NCBI GenBank assembly: GCA_942491185.1
Contig: CALOAB010000024.1
Span: 1 to 64,000 of the forward strand
Reading direction: 5' to 3'
Source of the DNA: SLRI01 sp942491185
GTDB lineage: Bacteria > Pseudomonadota > Alphaproteobacteria > Geminicoccales > Geminicoccaceae
DNA: 64,000 bases
A model generated the notes under the pieces. The model was not told the origin of the DNA and ran no database searches. It saw only the letters and a program-made list of their open reading frames with translations. This document shows positions 1 to 9,371 of the stretch, piece after piece (positions within the stretch are counted from its first letter, which is position 1; the number at the start of each line of letters is the position of its first letter). The position numbers were made by a program, and so were the translations under genes.

Positions 1-73
1 GGGCGAGGCGTCGAGTGCCCTGAAAAGGCTGGCGCAGACGAAGGTGCGCCGCGGCTATTCGCCGGCCGACTGA
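1..73 (+). CDS. WGR-domain protein, C-terminal end only (truncated by window edge)
   Basis: Reading frame 2-73 gives the last 23 residues of a WGR-domain protein and ends with TGA. It closely matches the C-terminus of the complete WGR protein that ends at 4099; both share the core ALxRLAQTKVRRGY. WGR domains are small nucleic-acid-associated modules named for a Trp-Gly-Arg motif. Only the tail is visible, so domain architecture and start are unknown. Unlike the second copy, it is not followed by the phosphatase gene, so the two copies bracket the reverse-strand GGDEF/EAL module. Confidence 0.7.
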   Translation, partial: GEASSALKRLAQTKVRRGYSPAD

Positions 74-81
74 TACAGCGG

Positions 82-273
82 CTAACTCTCCAGATCATGG
101 CTGGGAAATAGGATGATGTGGGCAATCCTGTCCTTGTCAGCCTGCATAGTATGAAAATGTTGTGGATGTACCTGACGCGGGCTCATGCCGGCAGGATATT
201 TGAGCATCAGGGGCAAAACGGACGGCCCTGGCACCGCCTTGACAGTGATGACGACCATCCGGGCTGGTTTCAT
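82..273 (-). CDS. Small hypothetical ORF downstream of the GGDEF/EAL gene
   Basis: A 63-codon ORF on the reverse strand whose ATG overlaps the TAA stop of the preceding EAL reading frame (TAATG). This is the only argument for translation. The predicted protein is hydrophilic with several His and Pro residues and has no family I recognise. An ORF of similar size exists on the opposite strand, so it may be spurious. Confidence 0.2.
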   Translation of the reverse strand: MKPARMVVITVKAVPGPSVLPLMLKYPAGMSPRQVHPQHFHTMQADKDRIAHIILFPSHDLES

Positions 274-3141
274 TATTCAAGAATTTTTAGAGTACTCAAG
301 GGCTCCGGCCGGCCCAGCAGGTAGCCCTGCGCCTCATTGCAATTGAGATGATCCAGAAAGGCCAGCTGCGCCTCCTCCTCGACCCCTTCCGCGGTCGTCG
401 CCTCGTTCAAGGCATCGCACATGCTGAGGATCGCCTTGACGATAGCCCGAGAACCCTGGTCCCGGCCGCCGAGCGCGTGAACGAACGAACGATCAACTTT
501 AACCCGATCGAAGGAAAACGATCGATATATGCGAGTGGATAGAGTAGCCGGTACCGAAATCATCGATCGAGAGATGCACGCCGAGACGCGCAAGCTCGGC
601 CAGGCGGCCGCCGAGCATTGGCAATGACGGGTCGAGGAAGAGGCTTTCGGTCACCTCGAGTTCGAGCCGATCCGGGCCCAGACCGTGCCGGGCCAGGGTG
701 GTGCGGACGAAATCGACAAAACCCCGATCGCGCTTGAGCTGTACGACCGAGATGTTGACCTGAAAGGCGCAGTTGATTCTGCGCAGGCTGGGCCCCACGA
801 GATCGGCGCAAGCGCGATCCAACACCCAGCGGCCGAGCTCGACGATCGAGCCTGTCTCCTCGGCAAGACCAATAAAGCGAGCGGGCGGCAAGAACCGAAG
901 TCGGGATGCTGCCAGCGTACTAGCGGATTCGAGGGCAGACGGGCGTCGTCCGACGAGATCGATGCGCGGTTGGTAGTGTAGCACTAGCTCGTTGCGGGAC
1001 ATCCCCTGTCGCAGGGCGGAATCGAGCAGCAGCCCCCGCTGCTCGTCGCCGTGCTGGGAGACGTCGAACTTGACGAGCTGATCGCGGCCACCGGACTTGG
1101 CAATATACATCGCGGTATCGGCGCGTCTGAGCAGCGTCTCGCTATCGTCGCCATCGTCGGGAAAGTAGGCGACGCCAATGCTGGCCCTGACCTGGAGTGC
1201 TTGGCCATCGATCTGCACGGGCTCGGCGAAGACGCGGCGGTACCGCTCGATCGCTGTCTTGGCCTCAGCCCTACTGTTCAAATTCTCGAGCAGCAGCACG
1301 AACTCGTCGCCGCCCACCCGGCCGACCGTATCGATCGCACGACCGGCTTGGCGCAACCGTTCGGCAAGCTCGGTCAAGACGGCATCGCCGACGGCGTGGC
1401 CGAGCGCATCATTGATTCTCTTCAACCGATCGATGTCAACCATCGCCACCGCGACAAGCCGATGCTGCCGGCGGCCGCGCTCAATGGCCATCATCAGCCG
1501 GTCTAGAATGAGGTTGCGGTTCGGCAGCTTGGTAAGGCCGTCATGGGCGGCCGTGAATGCCAACTTCTCGAGCAGGCGCTGTTCGGCCGTAACGTCGTTG
1601 AGGGCGAGAACGTAGCCGTCGACTCTGCCATCGATGAGGCGCCGCATCGATGCCTTGACTGACCGCACGGTGCCGTCGCCGGCGGTGATCGGGATGGCGA
1701 ACCGGCCGGTTTCGGCTGGCCGGGCCGTGCTCTCATGAAGCAAGCGATACGGATCGCTCCGGCGGTCGCCGGTAACCGCCGCGCTCTCGACGAGACTGGC
1801 GAGCACCGGCGAGAGTTGGCTGAGCTTCTGTCCGACGATCGTCTCGACGGGCCGAGTGAATAGCGTGCTGGCCGCCGGATTGGCGGTCGTGACGACATTC
1901 GCGCGGTCGGTGGTCAGGACGGCGTCGCCGACATTGGCTAGGGCAGCGTGGGCGAGGTTGCGCTCGAGCTGAGCTTGGCGCAGCCTTTCGGCAAACTCGA
2001 AGAAGCGAAGCGCACCGAGGATCAAAAGGAGAAGGAGGGTGACGCTGGCGAACGGAAGAACGACGTGCAAACCGAATAGCCACACGAAGCCGATCGTCAG
2101 TGGCGGTAAGGGCAAGAGATTGAGAGCAGCGGGCGCCAGCCGGGGTCGGGCCACGCCTGCCAAGAGCAAGGGCATGAAGCCAGTGAGGACCAAAGATGCG
2201 GCTGCAATCTCGCTTTGCCGTACTGGATTGAGGAGTCGGTGATTGAGGATGTTGCTCAGCGCCGCCGCTTGGAAGTGCAAGGATGGCACGCGAATGGAGG
2301 ATCCGGCGCCCGAGTCAATATTGACCCAGCTGGCGAGCCCCACGGCCGTCGCGCCGACCAAAACGATCTTGCCACTTAAGAAATCATCGAGCCCGCGCGT
2401 GTTGAGCACGTCAGCGGCTGAAATACGTGCGACGCGGATTGTATCCGCCTTGGTCGGCATGATCCGCGGTTCGCTTTCAATCCAGCCGAGCAACAATGGG
2501 GATTCGTCAAAAGGTGGAGACTCGTTGACCGACAGATCGGGGAGTTTGGCATCCGTGCCGTCAAGCGCCAGCCTCGCGATCGCCAGCGCAAAGGCCGGCC
2601 AGTAGGCCTCGCTGATGCCACCATAAAGGCTCAAACGCCGCATGCGGCCGTCGGTGTCCGCAGATAAATGGCTATGGCCGATGGCCGCAGCGAGCGTTGG
2701 CAGCTTGCCATACGGCAGAGTTTCCAAAGGTGGCTGACCATAGGCCCACAGCTCAGCGAAGACAGGAAAGACGACGTTTCCGGCGGCGGCGACGGCAGCC
2801 TCGAGCGCATCATCGGACCTCTCATCGATGATCGAACGTTCGGCGAAGCTGACATCGTAGCCGATGACCGAAACACCGGCTTGAGTGAGCCGGTGGATCA
2901 GCATCGCGTGCACATACCGAGGCCAGGGCCAGCGGCCGAGGCGATCAAGGCTCTGCTTGTCGATCTCGACGACAACAACGCGATCGTCCGCCCCCGGGGC
3001 GAGCACGGGCGTAAGAAAGCCGAGGGCCACATTGTCGATACGCTCGGCGACCCCAGCGCGCTCCAAGCCGATGACGAGCACAAGGGCAAAGAAGAGCAGT
3101 ATTAGACACTGCCGCAGCCACCCCTTGCCGGTCACCCTCAT
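273..3141 (-). CDS. CHASE2-PAS-GGDEF-EAL signalling protein, frameshifted in the EAL domain
   Basis: Membrane sensor predicted to make and/or degrade cyclic di-GMP. Order from the N-terminus: one membrane segment (about residues 12-28), a periplasmic CHASE2 domain to about residue 300, three membrane segments to about 380, a PAS-like region, a GGDEF domain with intact RVGGDEF and an inhibitory-site RAID five residues upstream, then an EAL domain. The EAL domain is damaged. Between about 893 and 925 an extra G (924-925, top strand) and a missing A (893-894) put a short stretch out of frame and erase the E-x-L/RWQHP signature. Near 541-547, and again at 511-512, further indels break the IDDFGTGYS region, so the open frame stops at 499 while the true C-terminus continues in another frame to 273. 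Restoring single bases recreates consensus EAL sequence at each site. This is either assembly error or early decay of the phosphodiesterase half. Confidence 0.8.
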
Positions 3142-3142
3142 C

Positions 3143-3325
3143 TCAGAAAAGCAGGATCAACAAGGCAAACGGAAGGAAAAGTACTGGCCACCAGCTGACG
3201 GCCGCCACGGTGATGCGCTGTGGCATGCTGAGGTCCGCCGTGTAGCCGTCGGCAAAGACATGTTCCACGGCCTTTCCATTGCATGGCTCTACAGTCGGCC
3301 AACGCGCATTCTGTACACTGCTCAA
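3143..3325 (-). CDS. Possible small membrane protein upstream of the CHASE2 gene
   Basis: A 60-codon ORF starting with TTG. Its C-terminal third is a hydrophobic segment rich in Leu, Phe, Val and Trp, suggesting one membrane helix. The start overlaps the stop of the preceding ORF (TTGA) and its stop lies one base before the CHASE2 start, so translation could be coupled through all three. No homologue is recognised. The rare start codon and short length keep confidence low. Confidence 0.3.
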   Translation of the reverse strand: MSSVQNARWPTVEPCNGKAVEHVFADGYTADLSMPQRITVAAVSWWPVLFLPFALLILLF

Positions 3326-3630
3326 TCCCTAGCAGGCTCGATCACCCCCACCTCGGTGAGGCAACGAATGGCCCAACCATAGGGGTTCGCTTCGTCGGCC
3401 GGAAGTGTCCCGTCAAAGGAACGGCGAAGCAGCTCCCGCATGTGGAGCTTGGCCAGCTCGCCGTCATGGTCGGCCAGGATCTTAGGCGCTTCATTGAAGA
3501 CGTGGTCGGCATAGGCGGCTCTGTGCTGTCGTTCGCTCACGTCAGATGACGCGACACTGTCGGGCTCGAATGTCGCCCTGGCAACAGCAATCTCCCGGAA
3601 CGTGCCCTCGCCATAACGGACCAACGGCAT
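3322..3630 (-). CDS. Hypothetical protein, first ORF of a possible operon with the CHASE2 gene
   Basis: A 102-residue soluble protein with ATG start and helix-compatible charged segments in its middle. It contains no motif I recognise. It lies directly upstream of the small membrane ORF and the CHASE2-GGDEF-EAL gene on the same strand, with overlapping stop and start signals. That favours a real, co-transcribed gene and hints at a link to the c-di-GMP sensor. The function is unknown. Confidence 0.4.
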   Translation of the reverse strand: MPLVRYGEGTFREIAVARATFEPDSVASSDVSERQHRAAYADHVFNEAPKILADHDGELAKLHMRELLRRSFDGTLPADEANPYGWAIRCLTEVGVIEPARD

Positions 3631-3826
3631 GTGATTTCAGATCGGGGACTCTGCCGCCGCCGATAAGCGGAGCCCGCTGGCACTCGCCGTCCCGCGACAA
3701 TGCCGAAACCGTGGTTGGTGACCTTCGGCCACCATCTGCTTTGCAGTCAGGCAAGTGGAGGTGGTATGGACGTTGTGCGCGTCTTGCACGGCGCTCGGGA
3801 TATCCCTGCCCTCCTCGGTGCTGCTC

Positions 3827-4099
3827 ATGACTGACCATGCGAACCAAGACCAGCTCAGCTTGTTTCCGGATCGCTGCCGGTTGATCAAGGTGGTGCCGGA
3901 GGAGAACAAGCGCCGCTTCTACGCGCTGCGCACCCTCCCTACGCTCTTTGGCGACTGCGCATTGCAGCGGGAATGGGGCCGGATCGGCGCCGGTGGCCGG
4001 CTACGCCACGATCTCTACCGGGATGAGGGCGAGGCGCTGAGTGCCCTGACAAGGCTGGCGCAGACGAAGGTGCGGCGCGGCTATCGGTCAGCGGATTGA
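3827..4099 (+). CDS. WGR domain-containing protein
   Basis: A 90-residue stand-alone WGR protein. The motif Trp-Gly-Arg occurs in QREWGRIG, followed by the basic stretch typical of this domain. WGR domains occur in DNA-associated proteins such as PARPs and MolR-like regulators, and the small bacterial versions have no settled function. The ATG at 3827 starts the conserved region and I see no upstream extension with domain character. The stop TGA overlaps the ATG of the next gene (TGATG), so it is translationally coupled to the phosphatase. A second copy of its C-terminus is present at 2-73. Confidence 0.75.
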   Translation: MTDHANQDQLSLFPDRCRLIKVVPEENKRRFYALRTLPTLFGDCALQREWGRIGAGGRLRHDLYRDEGEALSALTRLAQTKVRRGYRSAD

Positions 4100-4656
4100 T
4101 GATCGCTCGCTGCCTTGCGCTTCTCGTGCTCTTCGCGACTCTGCCCGCCTCCGCGTCGGAGACTGTACTGGCACGCCTCGGCGAGCCAGAAGTCCACGCG
4201 ATCATGCGCCATGCGCTCGCACCCGGCTATTCCGACCCGGCGAACTTCGACGTCGAGGACTGCAGCACGCAACGCAATCTCGACGCGCGCGGCAAAGCGC
4301 AGGCGCGGCTTGCGGGCGAGATGATCCGCACGGCCGGGGTCCAGATCGACGAGGTCTGGTCAAGCCGCTGGTGCCGCTGCCTCGACACGGCCCGCGAGAT
4401 GCAATTGGGGTCGGTTCGCGAAGTGGAGGCGCTCAATTCCTTCTTCGAGAACCGCTCGGACGGGCCGGCGCAGACCGAGGAGCTGAAGTCGCGCCACGAC
4501 ACAGTCTCGGCTGGAGATACGGTCTTTCTCGTCAGCCACCAGGTCAACATCTCAGCCTTGCTCGGCACCGCAACGGGCTCCGGTGAGATCGTCGTCTTCC
4601 GCTATCGCGACGGTGATGCGGAAATCCTTGGCCGGGTCAGCGTTCCGGTTCCCTGA
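4099..4656 (+). CDS. Secreted histidine phosphatase family protein
   Basis: A 185-residue phosphoglycerate-mutase-like phosphatase with an N-terminal signal peptide (hydrophobic stretch to about residue 20, Ala-rich end). The catalytic phosphohistidine motif is MRHALAPG, an RHA variant of the usual RHG. The second conserved His lies in LVSHQVN. The segment SRWCRCLDTA matches the family signature after the first strand. Members remove phosphate through a phosphohistidine intermediate; the substrate here is unknown and the site should be periplasmic. I chose ATG 4099 over TTG 4096 because it overlaps the WGR stop as TGATG. Confidence 0.8.
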   Translation: MIARCLALLVLFATLPASASETVLARLGEPEVHAIMRHALAPGYSDPANFDVEDCSTQRNLDARGKAQARLAGEMIRTAGVQIDEVWSSRWCRCLDTAREMQLGSVREVEALNSFFENRSDGPAQTEELKSRHDTVSAGDTVFLVSHQVNISALLGTATGSGEIVVFRYRDGDAEILGRVSVPVP

Positions 4657-4809
4657 GCACCAAGAAGACGAACGCCACGCCGTGCGCACTGCCCGGTTGG
4701 TGTCTCACCATTGCGGACCGGCATCGTCGTCGTTTCCCTTGTTCAATCTGCGCCTTGAACTACCCTACTGACGTGTTCAAAAACGCCTCGGTTGTAGGGA
4801 ACAAAGTTC

Positions 4810-5301
4810 ATGATATTCGCGCGTTTCTGCGGCCCAAAGGCACTTGCCCTCACGACCTTCCTGATGGCGACCGCATCGCAATCGCCAGCGCTTGCCCAGA
4901 GCGAGGCCGACATCGAAAGAATGCTGGCGCTCAACGTCTATCACGAAGCCCGTGAAGACGGCCGCGATGGCATGATTGCAGTGGGCTGGGTGGTCTTCAA
5001 CCGCGTCGCCGACCTCAGCTTTCCCGACAGCGTGTATGGCGTCATCACCCAAGGGGGCGAGACCCCGCCCTGCCAGTTCGGCTGGTGGTGTGACGGCAAG
5101 AGCGACAGGCCGGAGGAACAGGAACTCTGGCAGGAAGCCCAGGCGGTCGCCCGTGAACTCCTCTCGGACAATCGGCCTGCCGATCCCACGGGCGGTGCTA
5201 TCTATTTCTGGGAAACCTGGCGCGACACGCCCGACTGGGCGGGCGACAAAGTCAGACAAACGGCCACCATCGGCGGTAACAATTTCTACAACCTGAAATA
5301 G
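4810..5301 (+). CDS. Cell wall hydrolase, SleB (Hydrolase_2) family
   Basis: A 163-residue secreted protein. The first 30 residues form a signal peptide ending ALAQS. The catalytic domain carries the SleB-family hallmarks: the acidic NVYHEARED helix with the presumed catalytic Glu, the VVFNRV strand and the CQFGWW segment. Relatives are lytic transglycosylase-like enzymes that act on peptidoglycan, often in cell-envelope remodelling. No partner gene such as YpeB is nearby. It stands alone between the phosphatase and the cox operon. Confidence 0.8.
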   Translation: MIFARFCGPKALALTTFLMATASQSPALAQSEADIERMLALNVYHEAREDGRDGMIAVGWVVFNRVADLSFPDSVYGVITQGGETPPCQFGWWCDGKSDRPEEQELWQEAQAVARELLSDNRPADPTGGAIYFWETWRDTPDWAGDKVRQTATIGGNNFYNLK

Positions 5302-5559
5302 CAAGTCTGCGGAAACAATTTTACCGCTGCGAAGAAAGGTCCCGAGCCGCGAAATCGTTTTGCCGTGCCGCCAGAGGCGCCCTTGCGTGGACGTGGATTC
5401 CTTCACGACCTCATCGAGCGTATCCGGCGTCAAACGGGGGATGTCACATTCGGCCTTTTGGCCATTGTCATCGGTCGCTACTAGGCTAAGGTGCAATGCT
5501 AAGCGGTGGTACACGCGCTTTGCGCAACACCGCTTCTCGCGGGAGGTTAAAGAAAAAGA

Positions 5560-6435
5560 ATGATACCTGGACACTTCGCCTACCATCGGCCGGCGGATGT
5601 CGCTGCCGCTGCACAGCTCCTGAAGACGCACGGTGACGACGCCCAGCTCCTCGCGGGCGGGCACAGCCTGATCCCGATGATGAAGCTGCGCATGGCGGCA
5701 CCCGAGCATCTGATCGACCTGCAGGACATCGCTGCGCTCAGGGGCATCGCCCGTGACGGCGATCGGCTGGTCGTCGGCGCGATGACCACGCAGCACGAGC
5801 TGATCACCGATCCGCTCGTCGCCGAAGCCGCCCCGCTGCTCCAAGAGGCCGCGCTGCAGATCGCCGATCCACAAGTGCGCTATGTCGGCACCATCGGTGG
5901 CAATGTCGCGAACGGCGACCCGGGCAACGACATGCCGGGCGTCATGCAATGCCTGGATGCGACGTTCGAGCTCGAGGGACCTAGCGGCAGGCGGCAGGTT
6001 GCAGCCCGCGCGTTCTACGAGGCGGCCTATGTAACGGCCCGCGCCGAGGACGAGATCTTGACCCGGATCTTCGTGCCCGCAGCACCAGCCGGCAGCGGCC
6101 ACGCCTATCTCAAGCAGAAGCGCAAGATCGGCGACTACGCGACGGCCGCGGCCGCGGTGGCGCTGACCCTCGAGGGCGGCCGCTGCACGCACGCCGCCAT
6201 CGCCATGACCAACCTCGCCTCGACACCGATCTTCAGCGAAGCAGCCGGTGCAGCACTTGCGGGCTCGAGCCTGGACGAGGCGGCGATCGGCGACGCCGTC
6301 GCCGCCATGCAAGCGGCGATCGATCCCGCCGCGGACAATCGCGGTCCCGTCGCGTTCAAGCACCATGTCGCAGCCGTGATGCTGCGCCGGGCGATCGCCA
6401 GCGCCGCGGCACGCGCCGGTGCGAGGAGCCACTGA
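5560..6435 (+). CDS. coxM: Aerobic CO dehydrogenase medium subunit (FAD-binding)
   Basis: A 291-residue flavoprotein subunit that passes electrons from the 2Fe-2S clusters toward the quinone pool. The two FAD-binding motifs are visible: AGGHSLIPMMKLR near residue 32 and TIGGNVANGDPGND near residue 110. The length agrees with known CoxM (about 288). It is the first gene of a coxMSL block, and this M-S-L order is typical of form I enzymes. Its stop overlaps the coxS start (TGATG). The 258 bases upstream (5302-5559) contain no credible gene and must hold the operon promoter, which I could not place with confidence. Confidence 0.93.
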   Translation: MIPGHFAYHRPADVAAAAQLLKTHGDDAQLLAGGHSLIPMMKLRMAAPEHLIDLQDIAALRGIARDGDRLVVGAMTTQHELITDPLVAEAAPLLQEAALQIADPQVRYVGTIGGNVANGDPGNDMPGVMQCLDATFELEGPSGRRQVAARAFYEAAYVTARAEDEILTRIFVPAAPAGSGHAYLKQKRKIGDYATAAAAVALTLEGGRCTHAAIAMTNLASTPIFSEAAGAALAGSSLDEAAIGDAVAAMQAAIDPAADNRGPVAFKHHVAAVMLRRAIASAAARAGARSH

Positions 6436-6929
6436 TGGACAAGCTGCACGTCAAGCTCCAGGTCAACGGCAAGCCGGTCGAGGCCCTGGTCGAGCCGCGC
6501 CTCCTCCTGATCCACTTCCTGCGTGAGCAGCTCGGCATCACCGGGCCGCATATCGGCTGCGAGAGCTCGCATTGCGGTGCCTGCACGGTCGATATCGGCG
6601 GCCGCTCGGTGAAGAGCTGCACGCTCTTCACAGCTCAGGCGAACGGCGCCGAGGTCACCACGATCGAGGGGATCCACGGCGCAGATGGCGGGATGCACGT
6701 GCTGCAGGAGATGTTCCGCGAGCATCACGGCCTGCAATGCGGCTACTGCACGCCCGGCATGATCACCCGCGCCTGGCGGCTGCTCGAGGAGAACCCCAAC
6801 CCGAGCGAGGAGGAGATCCGCTTCGGTATGGCAGGCAATCTCTGCCGCTGCACGGGCTACCAGAATATCGTCAAGGCGATCAGGGCCGCGGCAGATGCCG
6901 GTGTCGCCCAGCAGGAGGCAGCCGAATGA
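6435..6929 (+). CDS. coxS: Aerobic CO dehydrogenase small subunit (2Fe-2S)
   Basis: A 164-residue iron-sulfur subunit. The plant-ferredoxin-type cluster is bound by the N-terminal Cys motif CESSHCGACTV. The second cluster is bound by CGYCTPG together with CRCTGYQNI in the C-terminal helical domain. It relays electrons from the Mo-Cu site in CoxL to FAD in CoxM. Both cluster motifs are complete and the length matches family members (about 166). It is coupled to its neighbours by start-stop overlaps on both sides. Confidence 0.94.
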   Translation: MDKLHVKLQVNGKPVEALVEPRLLLIHFLREQLGITGPHIGCESSHCGACTVDIGGRSVKSCTLFTAQANGAEVTTIEGIHGADGGMHVLQEMFREHHGLQCGYCTPGMITRAWRLLEENPNPSEEEIRFGMAGNLCRCTGYQNIVKAIRAAADAGVAQQEAAE

Positions 6930-9346
6930 CCGAGCAGAGCCCCATCGATCTCGAGCGCACCCAAAAGCTGCAAGGCCTGGGCTGCAGCCGCAAGCGGGTC
7001 GAGGACGCCCGCTTCACCCAGGGCAAGGGCAACTATGTCGACGACATCAACCTCAAGGGCATGCTGTTCGGCGATTTCGTCCGCAGCCCTTATGCCCATG
7101 CGCGGGTGACGTCGATCGATGCCGAGGCCGCCAAGGCGCTGCCCGGCGTCATCGCCGTGCTTACGGTCGACGATCTTAGGCCCTTGAACCTGCACTGGAT
7201 GCCGACGCTGGCCGGCGACAAGCAGATGGTGCTGGCCGACGGCAAGGTTCTCTACCAGGGCCAGGAGGTGGCGTTCGTCATAGCCGAAGACCGCTACATC
7301 GCGGCCGATGCGATCGAGCTGGTCGAGGTCGAGTACGAGGAACTGCCAGTCGTCACCGATCCCTTCAAGGCGCTCGCCGACGATGCGCCGGTGCTCCGCG
7401 AGGACATCAAGGACCAGATGGAAGGGGCGCACGGGCCGCGGCGCCATCCCAACCACATCTTCACCTGGGAGCAGGGCGACAAGGCCGGGACCGAGGCGGT
7501 CCTCGGCAGCGCCGAGGTGGTCGCCGAGGAGATGCTCTACTATCACCGAACCCATCCCTGCCCGCTCGAGACCTGCGGCTGCGTGGCGTCGATGGACAAG
7601 GTGAACGGCAAGCTCACGCTCTGGGGCACCTTCCAGGCGCCGCACGCGGTGCGCACCGTGGCGTCCCTGATCTCCGGCATCGCCGAGCACAATATCCGCG
7701 TCATCTCGCCCGATATCGGCGGCGGCTTCGGCAACAAGGTGGGCGTCTATCCGGGCTATATCTGCTCGATCGTCGCCTCGATCGTCACCGGCGTGCCGGT
7801 GAAGTGGGTCGAGGACCGGATGGACAATCTGATGACCACGGCGTTTGCCCGCGACTACTGGATGCAGGGCAAGATCGCCGCCACCAAGGACGGCCAGATC
7901 ACTGGGCTCTGGTGCCACGTCACCGCCGATCACGGCGGCTTCGACGCTTGTGCCGATCCGACCAAATTCCCGGCCGGCTTCTTCAACATCTGCACGGGCT
8001 CGTACGACATCCCGATGGCCTGGCTCGCGGTCGATGGCGTCTACACCAACAAGGCGCCGGGCGGCGTCGCCTATCGCTGCTCGTTCAGGGTCACCGAGGC
8101 AGCCTACTTCATCGAGCGCATGGTCGACGTCCTGGCCGCCAAGCTGGGCATGGACCCGGTCGAGATCAGGTTGAAGAACTTCATCAAGAAGGAGCAGTTC
8201 CCCTACCAGTCGGCCTTGGGCTGGGAGTACGATTCGGGCGATTACCACAAAGCCATGCAGCAGGCGCTCGACAAGGTCGACTATGCCGGCCTCAGGCGCG
8301 AGCAGGCGGAGCGGGTCCTGGCCTTCAAGCGCGGCGAGACCCGGAAGCTGCTCGGCATCGGCGTCTCCTTCTTCACCGAGATCGTCGGCGCCGGACCCGT
8401 CAAGAACTGCGACATCCTGGGTCTCGGCATGTTCGACAGCTGCGAGATCCGCATCCACCCGACGGGCTCGGCCATCGCCAGGCTCGGGACCATCAGCCAG
8501 GGCCAGGGCCACGCCACCACCTTCGCCCAGATCCTGGCCACCGAGATCGGCATCCCGGCCGATGCCATCACCGTCGAGGAAGGTGACACCGACACGGCAC
8601 CCTACGGCCTCGGCACCTACGGCTCGCGCTCGACGCCGGTCGCTGGTGCTGCCACCGCCATGGCCGGCCGCAAGATCAGGGCCAAGGCGCAGATGATCGC
8701 GGCCTACCTGCTCGAGGTGCACGACGACGATGTCGCTTGGGATATCGACCGCTTCGTCGTCAAGGGCGCCCCGGACCGCTTCAAGACGATGACCGAGATC
8801 GCCTTTGCCGCCTACCACGAGGCGATCCCCGGCCTCGAGCCGGGCTTGGAGGCGGTCAGCTACTACGATCCGCCCAATATGACCTATCCCTTCGGCGCCT
8901 ATATCTGCGTCATGGAGATCGACGTCGATACCGGCGAAGCAGACATCCGCCGTTTCTACGCGCTGGACGATTGCGGTACGAGGATCAACCCAATGATCAT
9001 CGAGGGCCAGGTGCATGGCGGGCTGACCGAGGCGTTCGCCATCGCGATGGGACAGGAGATCGTCTACGACGAGGGCGGCAATGTCCTGACCGGGACCTTG
9101 ATGGACTTCTTCCTGCCGACCGCCTGGGAGACACCAACCTGGGAGACCGACCACACCGTGACCCCCTCGCCGCACCACCCGATCGGTGCGAAGGGCGTCG
9201 GCGAGAGCCCGAACGTGGGCGGCGTCCCGGCCTTCTCCAACGCGGTCAACGACGCCTTTCGCACCTTTGGCCTGACCCACACCCAGATGCCGCACGACCA
9301 CTGGCGGATCTGGCAGACGGCCAAGCAGCTCGGCCTGCACGGCTAG
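6926..9346 (+). CDS. coxL: Aerobic CO dehydrogenase large catalytic subunit, form I
   Basis: An 806-residue molybdopterin-cytosine-dinucleotide subunit that oxidises CO with water to CO2. The active-site loop reads AYRCSFR, with the Cys at about residue 385 that carries the copper-sulfur bridge to Mo in characterised form I enzymes. Form II paralogues read AYRGAGR instead. Other Mo-cofactor motifs are visible: GGGFGNK, GQGHATTFAQ and the KGVGESPN segment with the catalytic Glu near the C-terminus. The length is almost the same as the Oligotropha enzyme (809). ATG 6926 overlaps the coxS stop (ATGA). The loop is strong evidence for genuine CO oxidation, either for lithotrophy or as a trace-gas energy source. 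Confidence 0.95.
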   Translation: MTEQSPIDLERTQKLQGLGCSRKRVEDARFTQGKGNYVDDINLKGMLFGDFVRSPYAHARVTSIDAEAAKALPGVIAVLTVDDLRPLNLHWMPTLAGDKQMVLADGKVLYQGQEVAFVIAEDRYIAADAIELVEVEYEELPVVTDPFKALADDAPVLREDIKDQMEGAHGPRRHPNHIFTWEQGDKAGTEAVLGSAEVVAEEMLYYHRTHPCPLETCGCVASMDKVNGKLTLWGTFQAPHAVRTVASLISGIAEHNIRVISPDIGGGFGNKVGVYPGYICSIVASIVTGVPVKWVEDRMDNLMTTAFARDYWMQGKIAATKDGQITGLWCHVTADHGGFDACADPTKFPAGFFNICTGSYDIPMAWLAVDGVYTNKAPGGVAYRCSFRVTEAAYFIERMVDVLAAKLGMDPVEIRLKNFIKKEQFPYQSALGWEYDSGDYHKAMQQALDKVDYAGLRREQAERVLAFKRGETRKLLGIGVSFFTEIVGAGPVKNCDILGLGMFDSCEIRIHPTGSAIARLGTISQGQGHATTFAQILATEIGIPADAITVEEGDTDTAPYGLGTYGSRSTPVAGAATAMAGRKIRAKAQMIAAYLLEVHDDDVAWDIDRFVVKGAPDRFKTMTEIAFAAYHEAIPGLEPGLEAVSYYDPPNMTYPFGAYICVMEIDVDTGEADIRRFYALDDCGTRINPMIIEGQVHGGLTEAFAIAMGQEIVYDEGGNVLTGTLMDFFLPTAWETPTWETDHTVTPSPHHPIGAKGVGESPNVGGVPAFSNAVNDAFRTFGLTHTQMPHDHWRIWQTAKQLGLHG

Positions 9347-9371
9347 GCCAGAGAGGCACGAGCGCCGCCTG

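Noticed and set aside
4777..6432. 551-codon reverse-strand ORF over the SleB and coxM genes
   Set aside because: It is antisense to two genes with clear motifs and has no domain of its own.
6857..9340. 827-codon ORF antisense to coxL
   Set aside because: It mirrors coxL. High GC suppresses stop codons in the complementary frame, and the translation has no recognisable domain.
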